NCBI RefSeq assembly: GCF_023101145.1
Contig: NZ_CP073714.1
Location: forward strand, 7,316,001-7,380,000
Direction of reading: 5' to 3'
Source of the DNA: Paenibacillus pabuli
Lineage (GTDB): Bacteria > Bacillota > Bacilli > Paenibacillales > Paenibacillaceae
Length of the DNA stretch: 64,000 bases
Program-made: the position numbers and the translations under genes
Notes under the pieces: model-generated
Seen by the model: only the letters and a program-made list of their open reading frames with translations
Told to the model about the DNA's origin: nothing
Database searches by the model: none
Shown here: piece after piece, positions 36,201 through 45,537 of the stretch
How the letters are laid out: every line of letters starts with the position of its first letter
Position numbering within the stretch: position 1 is the first letter of the stretch

Positions 36201-39200
36201 TTGCAGTACAAGCATCACTTGGAAGAGTGGATGTTTGGAACGGGATCGAGGCGGATTCAACACTTCAACCAACCGTTCAAAGGGCAGATCCTGATGTTCA
36301 TACGCAGCCAGGTCGACTTCCCGTACACGGGCCAACAGCTCGCGGAATGTTGGATCACCTGAAGTGTCGGTGCGCAGCACAAGGGTGTTGATGAACATGC
36401 CTACCACGTCATCCAGCGCATCATCGCTCCGTCCGGCAATCGGTGTCCCTATGGCAATATCCGTTCCTGCCCCCATTCGGGTAAGCAGCAAGGACAGCGC
36501 TGCGTGCAGCACCATGAACAGGCTGACTTTATTCTCACGTGCGATGACCATCAATTGCTCATGCAGCCGTTGACTGATCGTAAAAGGCACCGATCCTCCG
36601 CGATAGCTGGACACGACTGGACGGGCGCAATCCGTAGGGAAGTTGACCTGCTCCGGTAAATGGGCCAACTGGTTGGTCCAGAATGCCATCTGTCTAGCAA
36701 TCAGACTGTCCTGCTGCCTCTCATCCCCCAGCAATCTCTCCTGCCACACCGCATAGTCGGCATATTGAATGCGAAGCGGCTCCCAGGCAGGGGAAGAACC
36801 CCGCAGACGTGCCGTATAAGCCTCTGACAGATCGCGGATGAGCGGCGACAATGACCATCCATCCCCGGCAATATGATGAAGCAGCAACAGCAGCACATGC
36901 TCATCCTTGCCTGTTCTGAACAGCTCGGCACGGATGCCCGGTTCAGTGGAGAGCTGGAAGCTGTAGCGCGACGCTTCTGTCAGAAGCTCAGGAAGCTCCT
37001 GCTCGGAAGCAGCGGTTACATTCAATTTCACTTTGACGTCAGCAGCATCCAGAATATACTGGCTCGCAGAACCCATTTCAGGCGGATACAACGTTCGTAA
37101 TGTCTCATGACGGTCTACAATATCCTGTAGGGCGTTCTCCAGAGCATCCGTATCCAGCTTCCCGGCCAACCGGGCAACCAGCGGAATGTTATACGTCGGA
37201 TTGGCGCCTTCCAGACAATACATGAACCATAATCTCTGTTGGGCAAAGGAGAGCGGAAGCTCCCCCTGACGTGGAACAGGCTGAATAACAGGTCTCACCG
37301 ATTTCGCCTGATCCAATCGTTTGGCCAGACCAGCTGCGGTTGGAGCTTCAAATACACTGCCAATGGTCAGATCTGCACCGAACACATCACGGATACGTGC
37401 TGTAATTCGTCCAGCCAGCAGGGAGTGCCCACCCAGTTCAAAGAAATCATCGTCAATACCCACACGACCAACACCAAGAATCTCAGCGAATAGACTGCAC
37501 AGAATTTCTTCTTGTGGCGTGCGCGCCTCCCGTCCATTGGCATTGGACAGCAAAGTAGGTACAGGAAGCCGTTTGCGATCGATTTTTTTATTCGGTGTCA
37601 GCGGCATCTCGGGCAGCAGCGTGAATGCAGAAGGCACCATGTAATCCGGCAGCGCATCAGCCACGTAAGCTCTTAGTTCTGCCAGATCCATACGATTCTC
37701 AAGTTCAGAATTAGCTACCACATAGGCTGCAAGTCGCTGATTTCCCGGTTGGTCTTCGCGAGCCATGACTGTAACCTGAGCTACGCCAGGATATCTGGAG
37801 ATGACCGATTCAATCTCGCCCAGTTCAATCCGGAAACCTCTAATTTTGATCTGATGATCTGCACGTCCCAAATAATCGATGGAACCATCCGGCAGCCATT
37901 TCGCCAAATCACCTGTACGGTACATCCGACTGCCAGGCTGACCAAAGGGATTGGCAACAAACTGTTCTGCGGTCAGATCAGGTCTGCCCAAATACCCGCG
38001 AGCAAGCCCTTCACCTGCGATATACAGCTCCCCTGCAACACCCGGAGGTACTGGCTTCAAGCCTGAATCCAGCACATATAGCTGCGTGTTGCGAACCGCC
38101 CCGCCAATGGACGGTTTCCCTATCGCCCCTGTCTCCAGTGATGCAGCCGTGGAATAAATGGTCGTCTCGGTTGGTCCGTACTGGTTATTGACGTGACACC
38201 CCAGTTCCTGCAAAGAAAGCTTCAGCTCCTCCGTCAGCGCCTCTCCTCCGGTAATCACGGTTAATCCATCGAATCGCCCTGGCCGGCTTGTCACCAAAGA
38301 CTGCCATAACGTAGGCGTAGCCTGCATGATGGTGGTTCCCAGCCCTCTCATCTTCCCAGCCAGAGCTGCCGTATCAAGAATCGTCTCTTTCTTTGCAATA
38401 TCCAGCCGAGCACCCGTCGTAAGTGGCAGGAAGACTTCCAGTACGGATATGTCAAAAGCAATCGTGGTCACCGACAGCCAGTGGTCCTGCGGACCAACCT
38501 GTAGTCTCGTCTTCATATCCTCAAGCAGATTCGCCAGCCCCAGATGGGTTACGGCTACGCCCTTGGGCTTACCGGTAGAACCTGAAGTGTAGATAATATA
38601 CGAAGGATTGAGCAGAGAAGCTATACTTGTCAAATCATCACCTTCTGGATTACTTCCAGGCTGGCGGCTCACTGCCGTAACAGTATTCGGTTCATCCATG
38701 ACCATCATCGGTACACTGGATGTTGTGGGCAGGCTGGAAACATGGCTCATCACCGTCACCACACAAGCAGGCTTGGCATCCTCCAACATGTAGATCAGAC
38801 GCTCTTCGGGATAGTCAGGGTCAAGCGGCAGATAGGCGGCCCCTGTTTTGTGAACAGCCACAATGGCGATGACCATTTCGAGCGAACGAGGCAGAGCAAT
38901 GGCCACCCGCTGTTCCGGTCCTGCCTGATATCGGTGAATCAGTTCATGAGCCAACTGATTCGCCCGTTCATTCAGCTCCGCATACGTCAGGGACTCCCCT
39001 TCGAATGTCAGCGCCGTTGCGGAAGGTGTGCGGCGGACCTGCTGTTCAAACCGTGCTGCCGAGTTGCTTTCACCCGTCGCCTCTCCTTTTCCATTCCATG
39101 TAACCAATACTTGCTCACGTTCGGCAGGGAGCAGCAATTCCAGTTGTCCAACCGTTTCCGTCTCCACCCCTTCCTGCATGACCAGATTCAGGAGCTTCAT

Positions 39201-40478
39201 ATAACGAAGCTGATGGTTCAGTAGTTGAGAGTCACTGTAGATAGACGGATTGGCATCAAAATCAATACTCAGCCCATGACCATGACCCTGGTCCACTACG
39301 TGAATGGACAAATCATCCACCGGACCGGTGGACAGGTTGTGAATCATGCCGCGCTGCCCCGCAAAGTTTAATTCATGGTGGAATGGCATGACATTAATCA
39401 TGGGTCCGAACAAACGCCGATTCTCTCCAAGCAGCTTCAGATCACGCCGTAGATCCTGGTGCCGATAACGTTGATGCTTGCGTACCGCCCGAATCTCCTG
39501 CACCACTTGTTTCAGCAACTCTGACACGGTCATGGCCGACTCCACGTGGAGACGCAGCGGAAGCACGTTCATGACCATACCCGGAACCCGCAGGGATGTT
39601 GATCCCAATCGACACATCACAGGCAGGGCCAGCACAACATCGGTTGCCCCTGTCATTCGGTGTACGTAGATGGCGGTTGCCGCTACAAACAAGTCCGGCC
39701 AGGTCACACCAAACCTTGCCGCTGCCGCCTGCATTTGCTCGCGCTGCGGCTGTGTAAGCAGACCGCTCTGTCTCAGAAAGTAGGTAGAGGTTCGCGGAGC
39801 CCGTTCCCCCAGACTGACTACATCCGGTTCATCGGCATATCGATCCATCCAGAACTGACGATCCTGCTCTTTGTCCACTGAGCCAACATAAGCCTCATCT
39901 TCCTGAAGAACGGCTGTCAACGAGCCAAACGACGGCCCCTGCTGCACTTGATGTACAGCTTCTCCTCTTACACTTGCGGAGTATAGGCTCGCCACCCTGC
40001 GGGTAATCAGCGAAACGCCGTATCCATCAATCGCGATATGATGAATGCGCTGGTACCAGTAATAACAATCAGATCTCACCTGAAACAATGCCTCCGTGAA
40101 GAGTGGACCTGTCGTCAGATCAACGGGGTGAGCCAGATCCCTTTTCATCCAGGCCAGTGCCGCTGTGTGAGGGTCCTGTTCCTCTCTCACGTCGATGACA
40201 TGAAAGACCCAATCATCCGGGGCGTTGATCATAGACTGCCATGGTCCTTGTTCATTTTCTCCGTAAACCATATTCAGCGACTCTGCTTCCGACACGGTCT
40301 GGCGCACACTTTCCTCAAATCGTCTGGCGTCTACGCTACCCTGGATGACCACATACTCGGCGGTGTTGTACATCGGATTGTCCGGATTCAACTGCTGGGC
40401 GAACCAGATGCCGGACTGTGCAGAGGAGAGGGGCCAAGCCGTGTTCCGACTGTGCGACGTATGCACGGCCCCGCTCAA
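33240..40478 (-). CDS. dhbF: dimodular NRPS DhbF (C-A-PCP-C-A-PCP-TE), siderophore synthetase
   Basis: The 2412-residue enzyme condenses 2,3-dihydroxybenzoate with two amino acids and releases a cyclic trimer. Approximate domains: C1 15-440 (HHIAIDG 146-152), A1 470-985 (YTSGSTGKPKG near 633), PCP1 990-1055 (GGHSLL), C2 1075-1490 (HHIAGDG near 1202), A2 1530-2060, PCP2 2065-2130, TE 2155-2400 (GWSLGG near 2229). Hand-aligned specificity codes: A2 D-F-W-N-I-G-M-V-H-K, the exact threonine code; A1 D-I-L-Q-I-G-Q-I-Y-K, near the glycine code but not identical. Start is TTG overlapping the TGA of dhbB. All catalytic motifs look intact. Confidence 0.95.
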   Translation of the reverse strand: MSGAVHTSHSRNTAWPLSSAQSGIWFAQQLNPDNPMYNTAEYVVIQGSVDARRFEESVRQTVSEAESLNMVYGENEQGPWQSMINAPDDWVFHVIDVREEQDPHTAALAWMKRDLAHPVDLTTGPLFTEALFQVRSDCYYWYQRIHHIAIDGYGVSLITRRVASLYSASVRGEAVHQVQQGPSFGSLTAVLQEDEAYVGSVDKEQDRQFWMDRYADEPDVVSLGERAPRTSTYFLRQSGLLTQPQREQMQAAAARFGVTWPDLFVAATAIYVHRMTGATDVVLALPVMCRLGSTSLRVPGMVMNVLPLRLHVESAMTVSELLKQVVQEIRAVRKHQRYRHQDLRRDLKLLGENRRLFGPMINVMPFHHELNFAGQRGMIHNLSTGPVDDLSIHVVDQGHGHGLSIDFDANPSIYSDSQLLNHQLRYMKLLNLVMQEGVETETVGQLELLLPAEREQVLVTWNGKGEATGESNSAARFEQQVRRTPSATALTFEGESLTYAELNERANQLAHELIHRYQAGPEQRVAIALPRSLEMVIAIVAVHKTGAAYLPLDPDYPEERLIYMLEDAKPACVVTVMSHVSSLPTTSSVPMMVMDEPNTVTAVSRQPGSNPEGDDLTSIASLLNPSYIIYTSGSTGKPKGVAVTHLGLANLLEDMKTRLQVGPQDHWLSVTTIAFDISVLEVFLPLTTGARLDIAKKETILDTAALAGKMRGLGTTIMQATPTLWQSLVTSRPGRFDGLTVITGGEALTEELKLSLQELGCHVNNQYGPTETTIYSTAASLETGAIGKPSIGGAVRNTQLYVLDSGLKPVPPGVAGELYIAGEGLARGYLGRPDLTAEQFVANPFGQPGSRMYRTGDLAKWLPDGSIDYLGRADHQIKIRGFRIELGEIESVISRYPGVAQVTVMAREDQPGNQRLAAYVVANSELENRMDLAELRAYVADALPDYMVPSAFTLLPEMPLTPNKKIDRKRLPVPTLLSNANGREARTPQEEILCSLFAEILGVGRVGIDDDFFELGGHSLLAGRITARIRDVFGADLTIGSVFEAPTAAGLAKRLDQAKSVRPVIQPVPRQGELPLSFAQQRLWFMYCLEGANPTYNIPLVARLAGKLDTDALENALQDIVDRHETLRTLYPPEMGSASQYILDAADVKVKLNVTAASEQELPELLTEASRYSFQLSTEPGIRAELFRTGKDEHVLLLLLHHIAGDGWSLSPLIRDLSEAYTARLRGSSPAWEPLRIQYADYAVWQERLLGDERQQDSLIARQMAFWTNQLAHLPEQVNFPTDCARPVVSSYRGGSVPFTISQRLHEQLMVIARENKVSLFMVLHAALSLLLTRMGAGTDIAIGTPIAGRSDDALDDVVGMFINTLVLRTDTSGDPTFRELLARVREVDLAAYEHQDLPFERLVEVLNPPRSRSKHPLFQVMLVLQNTPDIRLDLPGVAAETRMHDVGSSKFDLTIELTEQREPNGSPGGIEGVLEYSADLFRESTAGELVVRLMQVLEDAVQQTDERISRFHVVTPTEQAQLEKELSFTLSEDAQLTIAERFEIQAAAHPEATAMTCEDITLNYRELNARANQLARLLIAQGVGPEQMVALALPRSVEMVVGILAVLKAGAAYLPLDPNYPADRLTHMLTDAAPKVMVTSTEVYAMLPQVAEIQCINMDDSHTLQQLEMMDDRNPADSERNGRVTPLSPAYMIYTSGSTGKPKGVVIPHANVIRLLDATQHWFHFDASDVWTLFHSYAFDFSVWEIWGPLLHGGRLVVVPHEISRSPGAFLQLLAEQKVTVLNQTPSAFYQLMQADRENPAWGQQLALRYVIFGGEALELGRLDDWYERHADDAPKLINMYGITETTVHVSYKELHAGSSTEGASSWIGCAIPDLRVYVLDDQLAPVPTGVTGEMYVAGAGLARGYWNRPDLTAERFVADPYGPAGTRMYRTGDLAKRLHDGSLDYLGRADQQVKIRGFRIELGEIEAVLARHSSVAQAAVIVREDQPGDKRLVAYIVPSSDTGTVPEAPVLRRHASASLPDYMVPSAVVTMESLPLTPNGKLDRKILPAPEIQSTAGGRAPRNPQEQILCDLFAEVLGMRSVSIDDSFFELGGHSLLAVRLMSRIREAMGREPGIGILFETATVAGLAERLEMDSDSGKSSLQVLLPLRTHGEHLPIFCVHPAGGLSWCYAGLMKHLGMDYPLYGLQARGIAEVEELPATLEDMTADYIRHIRSIQPEGPYRLLGWSLGGNVAQAMAVQLQSEGEEVEFLAMLDAYPSHYLPIRGEPDEEEALTALLALGGYDPDSIGDGPLDMATAMRILRSEGSALASLDEETIMKLRRTYENSVRILGAYTPSRLEGDLIFFRSTIIPDWFDPIEPEMWNAYIGGQLERHDIACRHKDLCQPGPLEEICRTLAAKLEELNKREIQQQ

Positions 40479-41527
40479 AAGTAGTCTCCGTTCGGGAGCA
40501 CTTTATTTCTGGCCTTATCCAGCAATGCTGCCCAGGCAGCCAGAGTAGGCACTTCTGCCAAATCCACGAACGTTACCCCCGCTCCTTCCACACGAAAGCG
40601 CTCAGCCAGACTCATAATACGAATGGAGTCCAGTCCCCAGTTCTGAATCAGATCATCATGATCGCCAATGTTGGCAGGCTGCTCCTGGATCATCTCTCCG
40701 ACCTGATTTCTTAATGCTTCCAATGTCACTTGATCAACAACACCATGTCCATTCTGGAGTTTCTCCGCTGCGGATGCCGTTTGCTGCCCAGCTTCCGATA
40801 CAGCCACTTGAGCTGATTCTCGATTGGATCGATCCCCCTGTTTTCCCGCCGCCCCCGTATGGATCACTCTCTCAATTCCATCTGTGGCAGAATGATTTAG
40901 AGTCTCAAGCAAACGTCCAGTGGTCAGTGTCACCGCGCAACGTTCTGATGCATAGGTCAGAGCCATGCGATGTTTTTCCGCGGAAAAATCAGCTACCGCA
41001 TCCGCCACCAGGAACGCCTGAATGTCACGCATAAAAGCTTCGCAGGAGGTCATCAGGCATCCGATATGAGCATAAATGCCGCAGACGATCAGTTGATCGC
41101 GACCATCCCGCTGCATTAGTTCAAACAGCTCTGTCTTCTGAAAGGCGCTGTAGCGCCATTTGGTCATGAACGTATCTTGCGAAGCGGGTGCGAGTGCTTC
41201 AATAATTTCTTTTTGTACAGGTCCTCCATCAATTCCTGCACCCCAAAAGTCCAGCTGTAACCCGCGCTGCTCCGGAGTCTGTCCGCCCGGTTGTGCAGAG
41301 TAGACCACCGGAATACCAAGCTCATGACACTTCGAACGAAGTTGTAAAATATGATCGATTAGCTCCACCACGGGCGACTGGCCTGCCGTAAAGGCGTTCA
41401 TAAAATATTGCTGCATATCATGAATAAGGAGTACAGAGCGCTTCGCATCCGGTGTCCACGTTACCTTGTTGACTGGAAGCTCCGATTCTACAGGCATTGC
41501 ATAAGGTTGAATCTTTGGAAGTGCCAT
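40475..41527 (-). CDS. dhbB: isochorismatase with C-terminal aryl carrier domain (DhbB)
   Basis: The 350-residue bifunctional protein resembles B. subtilis DhbB and E. coli EntB. The N-terminal isochorismatase (VLLIHDMQQYF with catalytic Asp, KWRYSAFQKTEL, VCGIYAHIGCL) turns isochorismate into 2,3-dihydro-2,3-dihydroxybenzoate. The C-terminal aryl carrier (about 270-345) has its phosphopantetheine serine in NWGLDSIRIMSL and carries activated DHB to the NRPS. The linker (about 215-265) is longer than usual and rich in Gln, Ala and Ser. The stop overlaps the NRPS start by three bases. Confidence 0.95.
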   Translation of the reverse strand: MALPKIQPYAMPVESELPVNKVTWTPDAKRSVLLIHDMQQYFMNAFTAGQSPVVELIDHILQLRSKCHELGIPVVYSAQPGGQTPEQRGLQLDFWGAGIDGGPVQKEIIEALAPASQDTFMTKWRYSAFQKTELFELMQRDGRDQLIVCGIYAHIGCLMTSCEAFMRDIQAFLVADAVADFSAEKHRMALTYASERCAVTLTTGRLLETLNHSATDGIERVIHTGAAGKQGDRSNRESAQVAVSEAGQQTASAAEKLQNGHGVVDQVTLEALRNQVGEMIQEQPANIGDHDDLIQNWGLDSIRIMSLAERFRVEGAGVTFVDLAEVPTLAAWAALLDKARNKVLPNGDYF

Positions 41528-41605
41528 GAATATCCCTCTTTTCAGCTTTATTGATCACCATCATGTTTGTCACTGTGCTGTCATGCTATCTATTTGAATT
41601 CAGAA

Positions 41606-43222
41606 TCAGGATATGGGCTGATTAGCCGTAATCATCTCACGCAACGCTTTTTTGCTTACTTTGCCAACTTGAGTTTTGGGAAAAGACTGCACATACTCAA
41701 TCCGATCCGGTATTTTATAACTCGCCAGACCCCGGTTACGCAGAAAGGACTTCACTTCGGCAGCTGACGGAGCTTCACCGCTCGGTACGATAAATGCACA
41801 GGAACGCTCGCCCAAATATTCATCGGGCATAGATACCAGTGCCGCATCATGTACGGCAGGATGGGCCAGCAGATGATTTTCCACTTCTTCGGCCGCCACT
41901 TTATCCCCGCCGCGGTTGATCTGATCCTTCGCACGTCCTTCCACAACGAGATATCCATCAGCCGTAAGACTGGCAATATCTCCGGTACGATAGAAGCCGT
42001 CGGTGGTAAACGATCTGGCATTATGCTCGTCAGCCTTGTAATAACCACGAATCGTGTAAGGCCCTCGCGTCAGTAAATGTCCCGATTGACCCTGTTCCAC
42101 ATCCATGTCCTCGTCATCCACAATCCGCACTTCGTCATACGGAGACATCGGCTTGCCCTGAGTGTTAACGATGACATTCAGCGGATCGTCCAGACGGGTG
42201 TAGTTCACCAGCCCCTCCGCCATGCCGAACACTTGCTGTAAGGTACAGCCCAGGACCGGTTGGACACGTGCAGCCGCCTCGGCGCTGAATTTGGCTCCGC
42301 CAACCTGAAGCACCTCAAGTGAGGGGAGTTTGGTTCCCCGGGTTGCCGCCGCATTCAACCATATGAGCGCAAGAGGTGGTACAAGAGCCGTTATGGTCAC
42401 CTTATGGCGGATAATGAGTGGAAAAGCTTCATCCGGGCTGGACCCGCGTGACAGTACAATGGTTCCACCCGCATACAGCGTACCCAGGAAGCCGGGTGAG
42501 CTCATCGGATAGTTATGTGCTATAGGCAGAACCGCCAAGTAGACACTCTCGGGTGTGAGCCCGCAGACTTCCACACTTCTCCGCAAACTGTAGATGTAGT
42601 CATCATGGGTGCGGGGGATCATTTTGGACAGTCCTGTACTTCCGCCAGACAGCTGTAAAAAAGCAACATCAGAAGAAACGGGCTCATCCGGCAGTGTGGT
42701 TGGCTCAGCATAGACATCCTCCAAAGCCGTGAACCGCCCGGCTTCTCCTGCCACGAATACATGCCGAAGTCCGGGAACCTCTGCCTGAACCTCTTCGGCC
42801 AGCGTGCGGTAATCGAACCCTCCATCCTGATCAGGTATCACGTATGCTACGGCCTCAGAGAAACGGGCAAAATACGTAATCTCACTCTTCCGATGTAAGG
42901 GAAGTGCATATACAGGCAGTGCACCAATGCGGAATAAGGCAAAGCACACCTCGATAAACGCCGTAATATTGGGCAGTTGGATAATCACTCGATCATGCTG
43001 TCGTATTCCTTTGGCATATAAGCCAGCGGCCAGACGTTCCACCCGGTCGTTCAGCTCCGCATAGGTTAATTGTTGTTCACCGCTGATAACGGCTACTCGA
43101 TTGCCATATAGTTCTGCGCGCTGGCGGAGCATTTCTCCAAACGTAATTCCTTCCCAGCAGCCTTCCTGACGATAACGTTCGGCAACTTCCTCAGGCCAGG
43201 CCTGAAATCCTGACAGCATCAT
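41606..43222 (-). CDS. dhbE: 2,3-dihydroxybenzoate-AMP ligase (DhbE)
   Basis: The 538-residue stand-alone adenylation enzyme activates DHB with ATP and loads it on the aryl carrier of DhbB. The N terminus GFQAWPEEVAERYRQEGCWEGITFGEMLR is typical of DhbE/EntE. The A-domain core motifs LQLSGGSTGLSKMIPRTHDDY, YRTGDIA and INRGGDKVAAEEVE are present. ATG 43222 follows GAAGGAGG; the dhbC stop codon TGA directly abuts it. Confidence 0.95.
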   Translation of the reverse strand: MMLSGFQAWPEEVAERYRQEGCWEGITFGEMLRQRAELYGNRVAVISGEQQLTYAELNDRVERLAAGLYAKGIRQHDRVIIQLPNITAFIEVCFALFRIGALPVYALPLHRKSEITYFARFSEAVAYVIPDQDGGFDYRTLAEEVQAEVPGLRHVFVAGEAGRFTALEDVYAEPTTLPDEPVSSDVAFLQLSGGSTGLSKMIPRTHDDYIYSLRRSVEVCGLTPESVYLAVLPIAHNYPMSSPGFLGTLYAGGTIVLSRGSSPDEAFPLIIRHKVTITALVPPLALIWLNAAATRGTKLPSLEVLQVGGAKFSAEAAARVQPVLGCTLQQVFGMAEGLVNYTRLDDPLNVIVNTQGKPMSPYDEVRIVDDEDMDVEQGQSGHLLTRGPYTIRGYYKADEHNARSFTTDGFYRTGDIASLTADGYLVVEGRAKDQINRGGDKVAAEEVENHLLAHPAVHDAALVSMPDEYLGERSCAFIVPSGEAPSAAEVKSFLRNRGLASYKIPDRIEYVQSFPKTQVGKVSKKALREMITANQPIS

Positions 43223-44557
43223 TCATTCCTCCTTCATACTGGACACAGATGAATCCAAACCCATGGCGAGCAGCATGGTTCCGAATTTCGCTGAGGTCTC
43301 TGCCAGCTCCGCTTCTGCTGTAGAACCTGCCACAATCCCCGCTCCAGCAAACAATTTAAGTGTCTTGCCCTCCACTTCCGCACACCGGATCGTTACAGCC
43401 CACTCGCCGTCTCCGCCACTGTCACACCAGCCCACCATGCCGGTGAATAATCCCCGTTCAAACGGTTCCTGTTCACGGATGGCTTCCCGAGCGGCCTGTA
43501 CAGGCGTTCCACAGATTGCGGGTGTAGGATGAAGAGCAAAGGCAAGTTCCAGTGATGATGTGTTTACATCAGCAAGCTCCCCGTGAATTTCTGTAGATAA
43601 GTGCCACATGGTTCGTGTCTGGATCAAGGAAGGTTCTGCCGGGACGGATAGCTGCTTGCACAGCGGACGCAGTGCTTCCGCGACAGCCTCAATGACTACG
43701 GCATGTTCATGGCGATCTTTGGCGGAAGCCAGCAGCGCTTCTGCACGGCAACGGTCCTCAGCCGGATCTTCACTCCGGGCAGCAGAACCAGCGAGTGGAT
43801 TGGCTTTCACTTTGGACCCTTTCCTGGTAACCAGTAATTCAGGACTCGCCCCGATATACGTCCGATGGGTTTCTTTATCCGCCTCCGAATTAGCGCGTTT
43901 ATTCGTTGTTATGTCACTTTTTGACTGAGGAGTATTCGTCATTGGTACGGCAAACGTATATCCGTGTGTGTTATCCCTGAACAAATTACGGAGTAACTGA
44001 TGCGTGTCCACCGCTGTCTGTGAAGTCACATGCAGTGTACGGGATAACACAACTTTGTGGAGATCGCCTTGATTCAGATCCAGCAAAACGTTGTTTACGC
44101 TTTGCTGAAATATGGCTCCGGCAGGTTCCTCACGTACCTCACAACCCATTGCGGCTGGACGTTTTTCCACCAATGCTCTGGAGTCCGAGGATAAGGGTTC
44201 AGCCCATTGTACCGTTTCCGGTACGAATAGCTCCGCAGAAGAATGTATCGGATCAAACGGTATAGCGCCGACCACAATCGGTTTCGTTTGGCCCAAGCGT
44301 CTCGCCTTCTCCATCAGCTGTTCCATCCGGTTCATGAAAAACTTCGTTGCTTTATCACGCTTTTGTTCGGTAACACTAACCATGCCCATGGAATCGGGTG
44401 TATTTCCTTCCGATACCTCCATGGCAGACCATCGAATCTGTTCCCCTTGAGCTAACAGGGCATGTTGCGGTGAAGACCAGAAAAAGGACGTCCCCTCCCG
44501 GTACTGTTCCAGAAGGTGTAAGGCGGAAGCTGCAGCAACCGTACCCGCTTTTGACAT
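43223..44557 (-). CDS. dhbC: isochorismate synthase (DhbC)
   Basis: About 444 residues from ATG 44557 (AAGGAG nine bases upstream); a longer frame to 44614 would overlap dhbA and has no better site. The chorismate-binding C-terminal half shows the conserved blocks YIGASPELLVTRKG, NPLAGSAARSEDP, HLSTEIHGEL, HPTPAICGTP and FTGMVGWCDSGGDGEWAVTIRCAEV. It converts chorismate to isochorismate, the first committed step of DHB synthesis. Confidence 0.95.
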   Translation of the reverse strand: MSKAGTVAAASALHLLEQYREGTSFFWSSPQHALLAQGEQIRWSAMEVSEGNTPDSMGMVSVTEQKRDKATKFFMNRMEQLMEKARRLGQTKPIVVGAIPFDPIHSSAELFVPETVQWAEPLSSDSRALVEKRPAAMGCEVREEPAGAIFQQSVNNVLLDLNQGDLHKVVLSRTLHVTSQTAVDTHQLLRNLFRDNTHGYTFAVPMTNTPQSKSDITTNKRANSEADKETHRTYIGASPELLVTRKGSKVKANPLAGSAARSEDPAEDRCRAEALLASAKDRHEHAVVIEAVAEALRPLCKQLSVPAEPSLIQTRTMWHLSTEIHGELADVNTSSLELAFALHPTPAICGTPVQAAREAIREQEPFERGLFTGMVGWCDSGGDGEWAVTIRCAEVEGKTLKLFAGAGIVAGSTAEAELAETSAKFGTMLLAMGLDSSVSSMKEE

Positions 44558-44580
44558 GATTATCATCTCCTTATCTTGAT

Positions 44581-45366
44581 TCAGGCCCCTAGCGTGGCGC
44601 CTCCGTCCACACACAAGTTATGCATTGTAATATGTCTTGCTTGATCCGATACCAAAAAAAGCACACTATCCGCTATATCCGATGGCAACGCCAGCCTGTT
44701 CAGTGGTATGCCCAGTCGGTATGCTTGGGGGGAACCCGCGATAACGGCCTGTGCTCCCTGCTCATCCGCCCACAATGCACGCTGCATATCGGTATCCGTC
44801 GAACCTGGAGATACAATGTTGCAGCGGATATGGCTTGAGGCATATTCAAGCCCCAGGCATTTGGTGAACATGGTGGAAGCCGCTTTGGAAGCTACGTAGG
44901 CAGACATATGCATCCGGGGCACGCCAGAAGCATTTGAACCGACAGTGACAATCGCCCCTGATTGACGTTCGGCCATGTATTGCACCACAGCACGTGACAT
45001 GTAAAACACACCATGTGTATTCACGTCGAACGTTCTTGTCCATTCTTCATCTCGGAGCTCACTCAAAGCCCCTGTGTATAGTACTCCCGCTGCGTTCACC
45101 AGAATGCCAATCGGACCTAATGTCTCCTCAATATGCTGGATTGCATCTTCAACGGATTGACGGTTAGATATATCCATAGGACAGGCTGCTGCCTGATGAC
45201 CCTGACTATGCAGATCGGTGACCAGTTGATTCAACTGATCCTCTCGTATGTCGACAGCGGCAACAATAGCGCCCTGATCGGCAAGCAATCTCGCCACAGC
45301 TTCACCAATGCCTTGCGCAGCACCGGTGACCACGGCGACTTTTCCATGAATTCCTGTATAACTCAC
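44581..45366 (-). CDS. dhbA: 2,3-dihydro-2,3-dihydroxybenzoate dehydrogenase (DhbA)
   Basis: The 261-residue short-chain dehydrogenase has the NAD-binding VTGAAQGIGEAVA, the NAAG motif in LVNAAGVLYTG, and the catalytic Ser and Tyr-x-x-x-Lys in GSNASGV and YVASKAA. It oxidises the DhbB product to DHB with NAD. No Fur box or clear promoter lies in the 171-bp gap to the esterase gene, so it is probably transcribed from the promoter before that gene. Confidence 0.94.
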   Translation of the reverse strand: MSYTGIHGKVAVVTGAAQGIGEAVARLLADQGAIVAAVDIREDQLNQLVTDLHSQGHQAAACPMDISNRQSVEDAIQHIEETLGPIGILVNAAGVLYTGALSELRDEEWTRTFDVNTHGVFYMSRAVVQYMAERQSGAIVTVGSNASGVPRMHMSAYVASKAASTMFTKCLGLEYASSHIRCNIVSPGSTDTDMQRALWADEQGAQAVIAGSPQAYRLGIPLNRLALPSDIADSVLFLVSDQARHITMHNLCVDGGATLGA

Positions 45367-45537
45367 TTCGGTTCCTCCCTTGCATTACTGCTCCTTTTCC
45401 GTTGAAACGATATGTTAGCCTGCCAAACCCGATTGGATCATCCGTAAATCCTGCCCGCATCATTTCAATACATCTGTCTATCGCCATATTGCCCTACTCA
45501 TACCTCTGGTGGAGAAATGCCGCCAACCTCTTTCCCC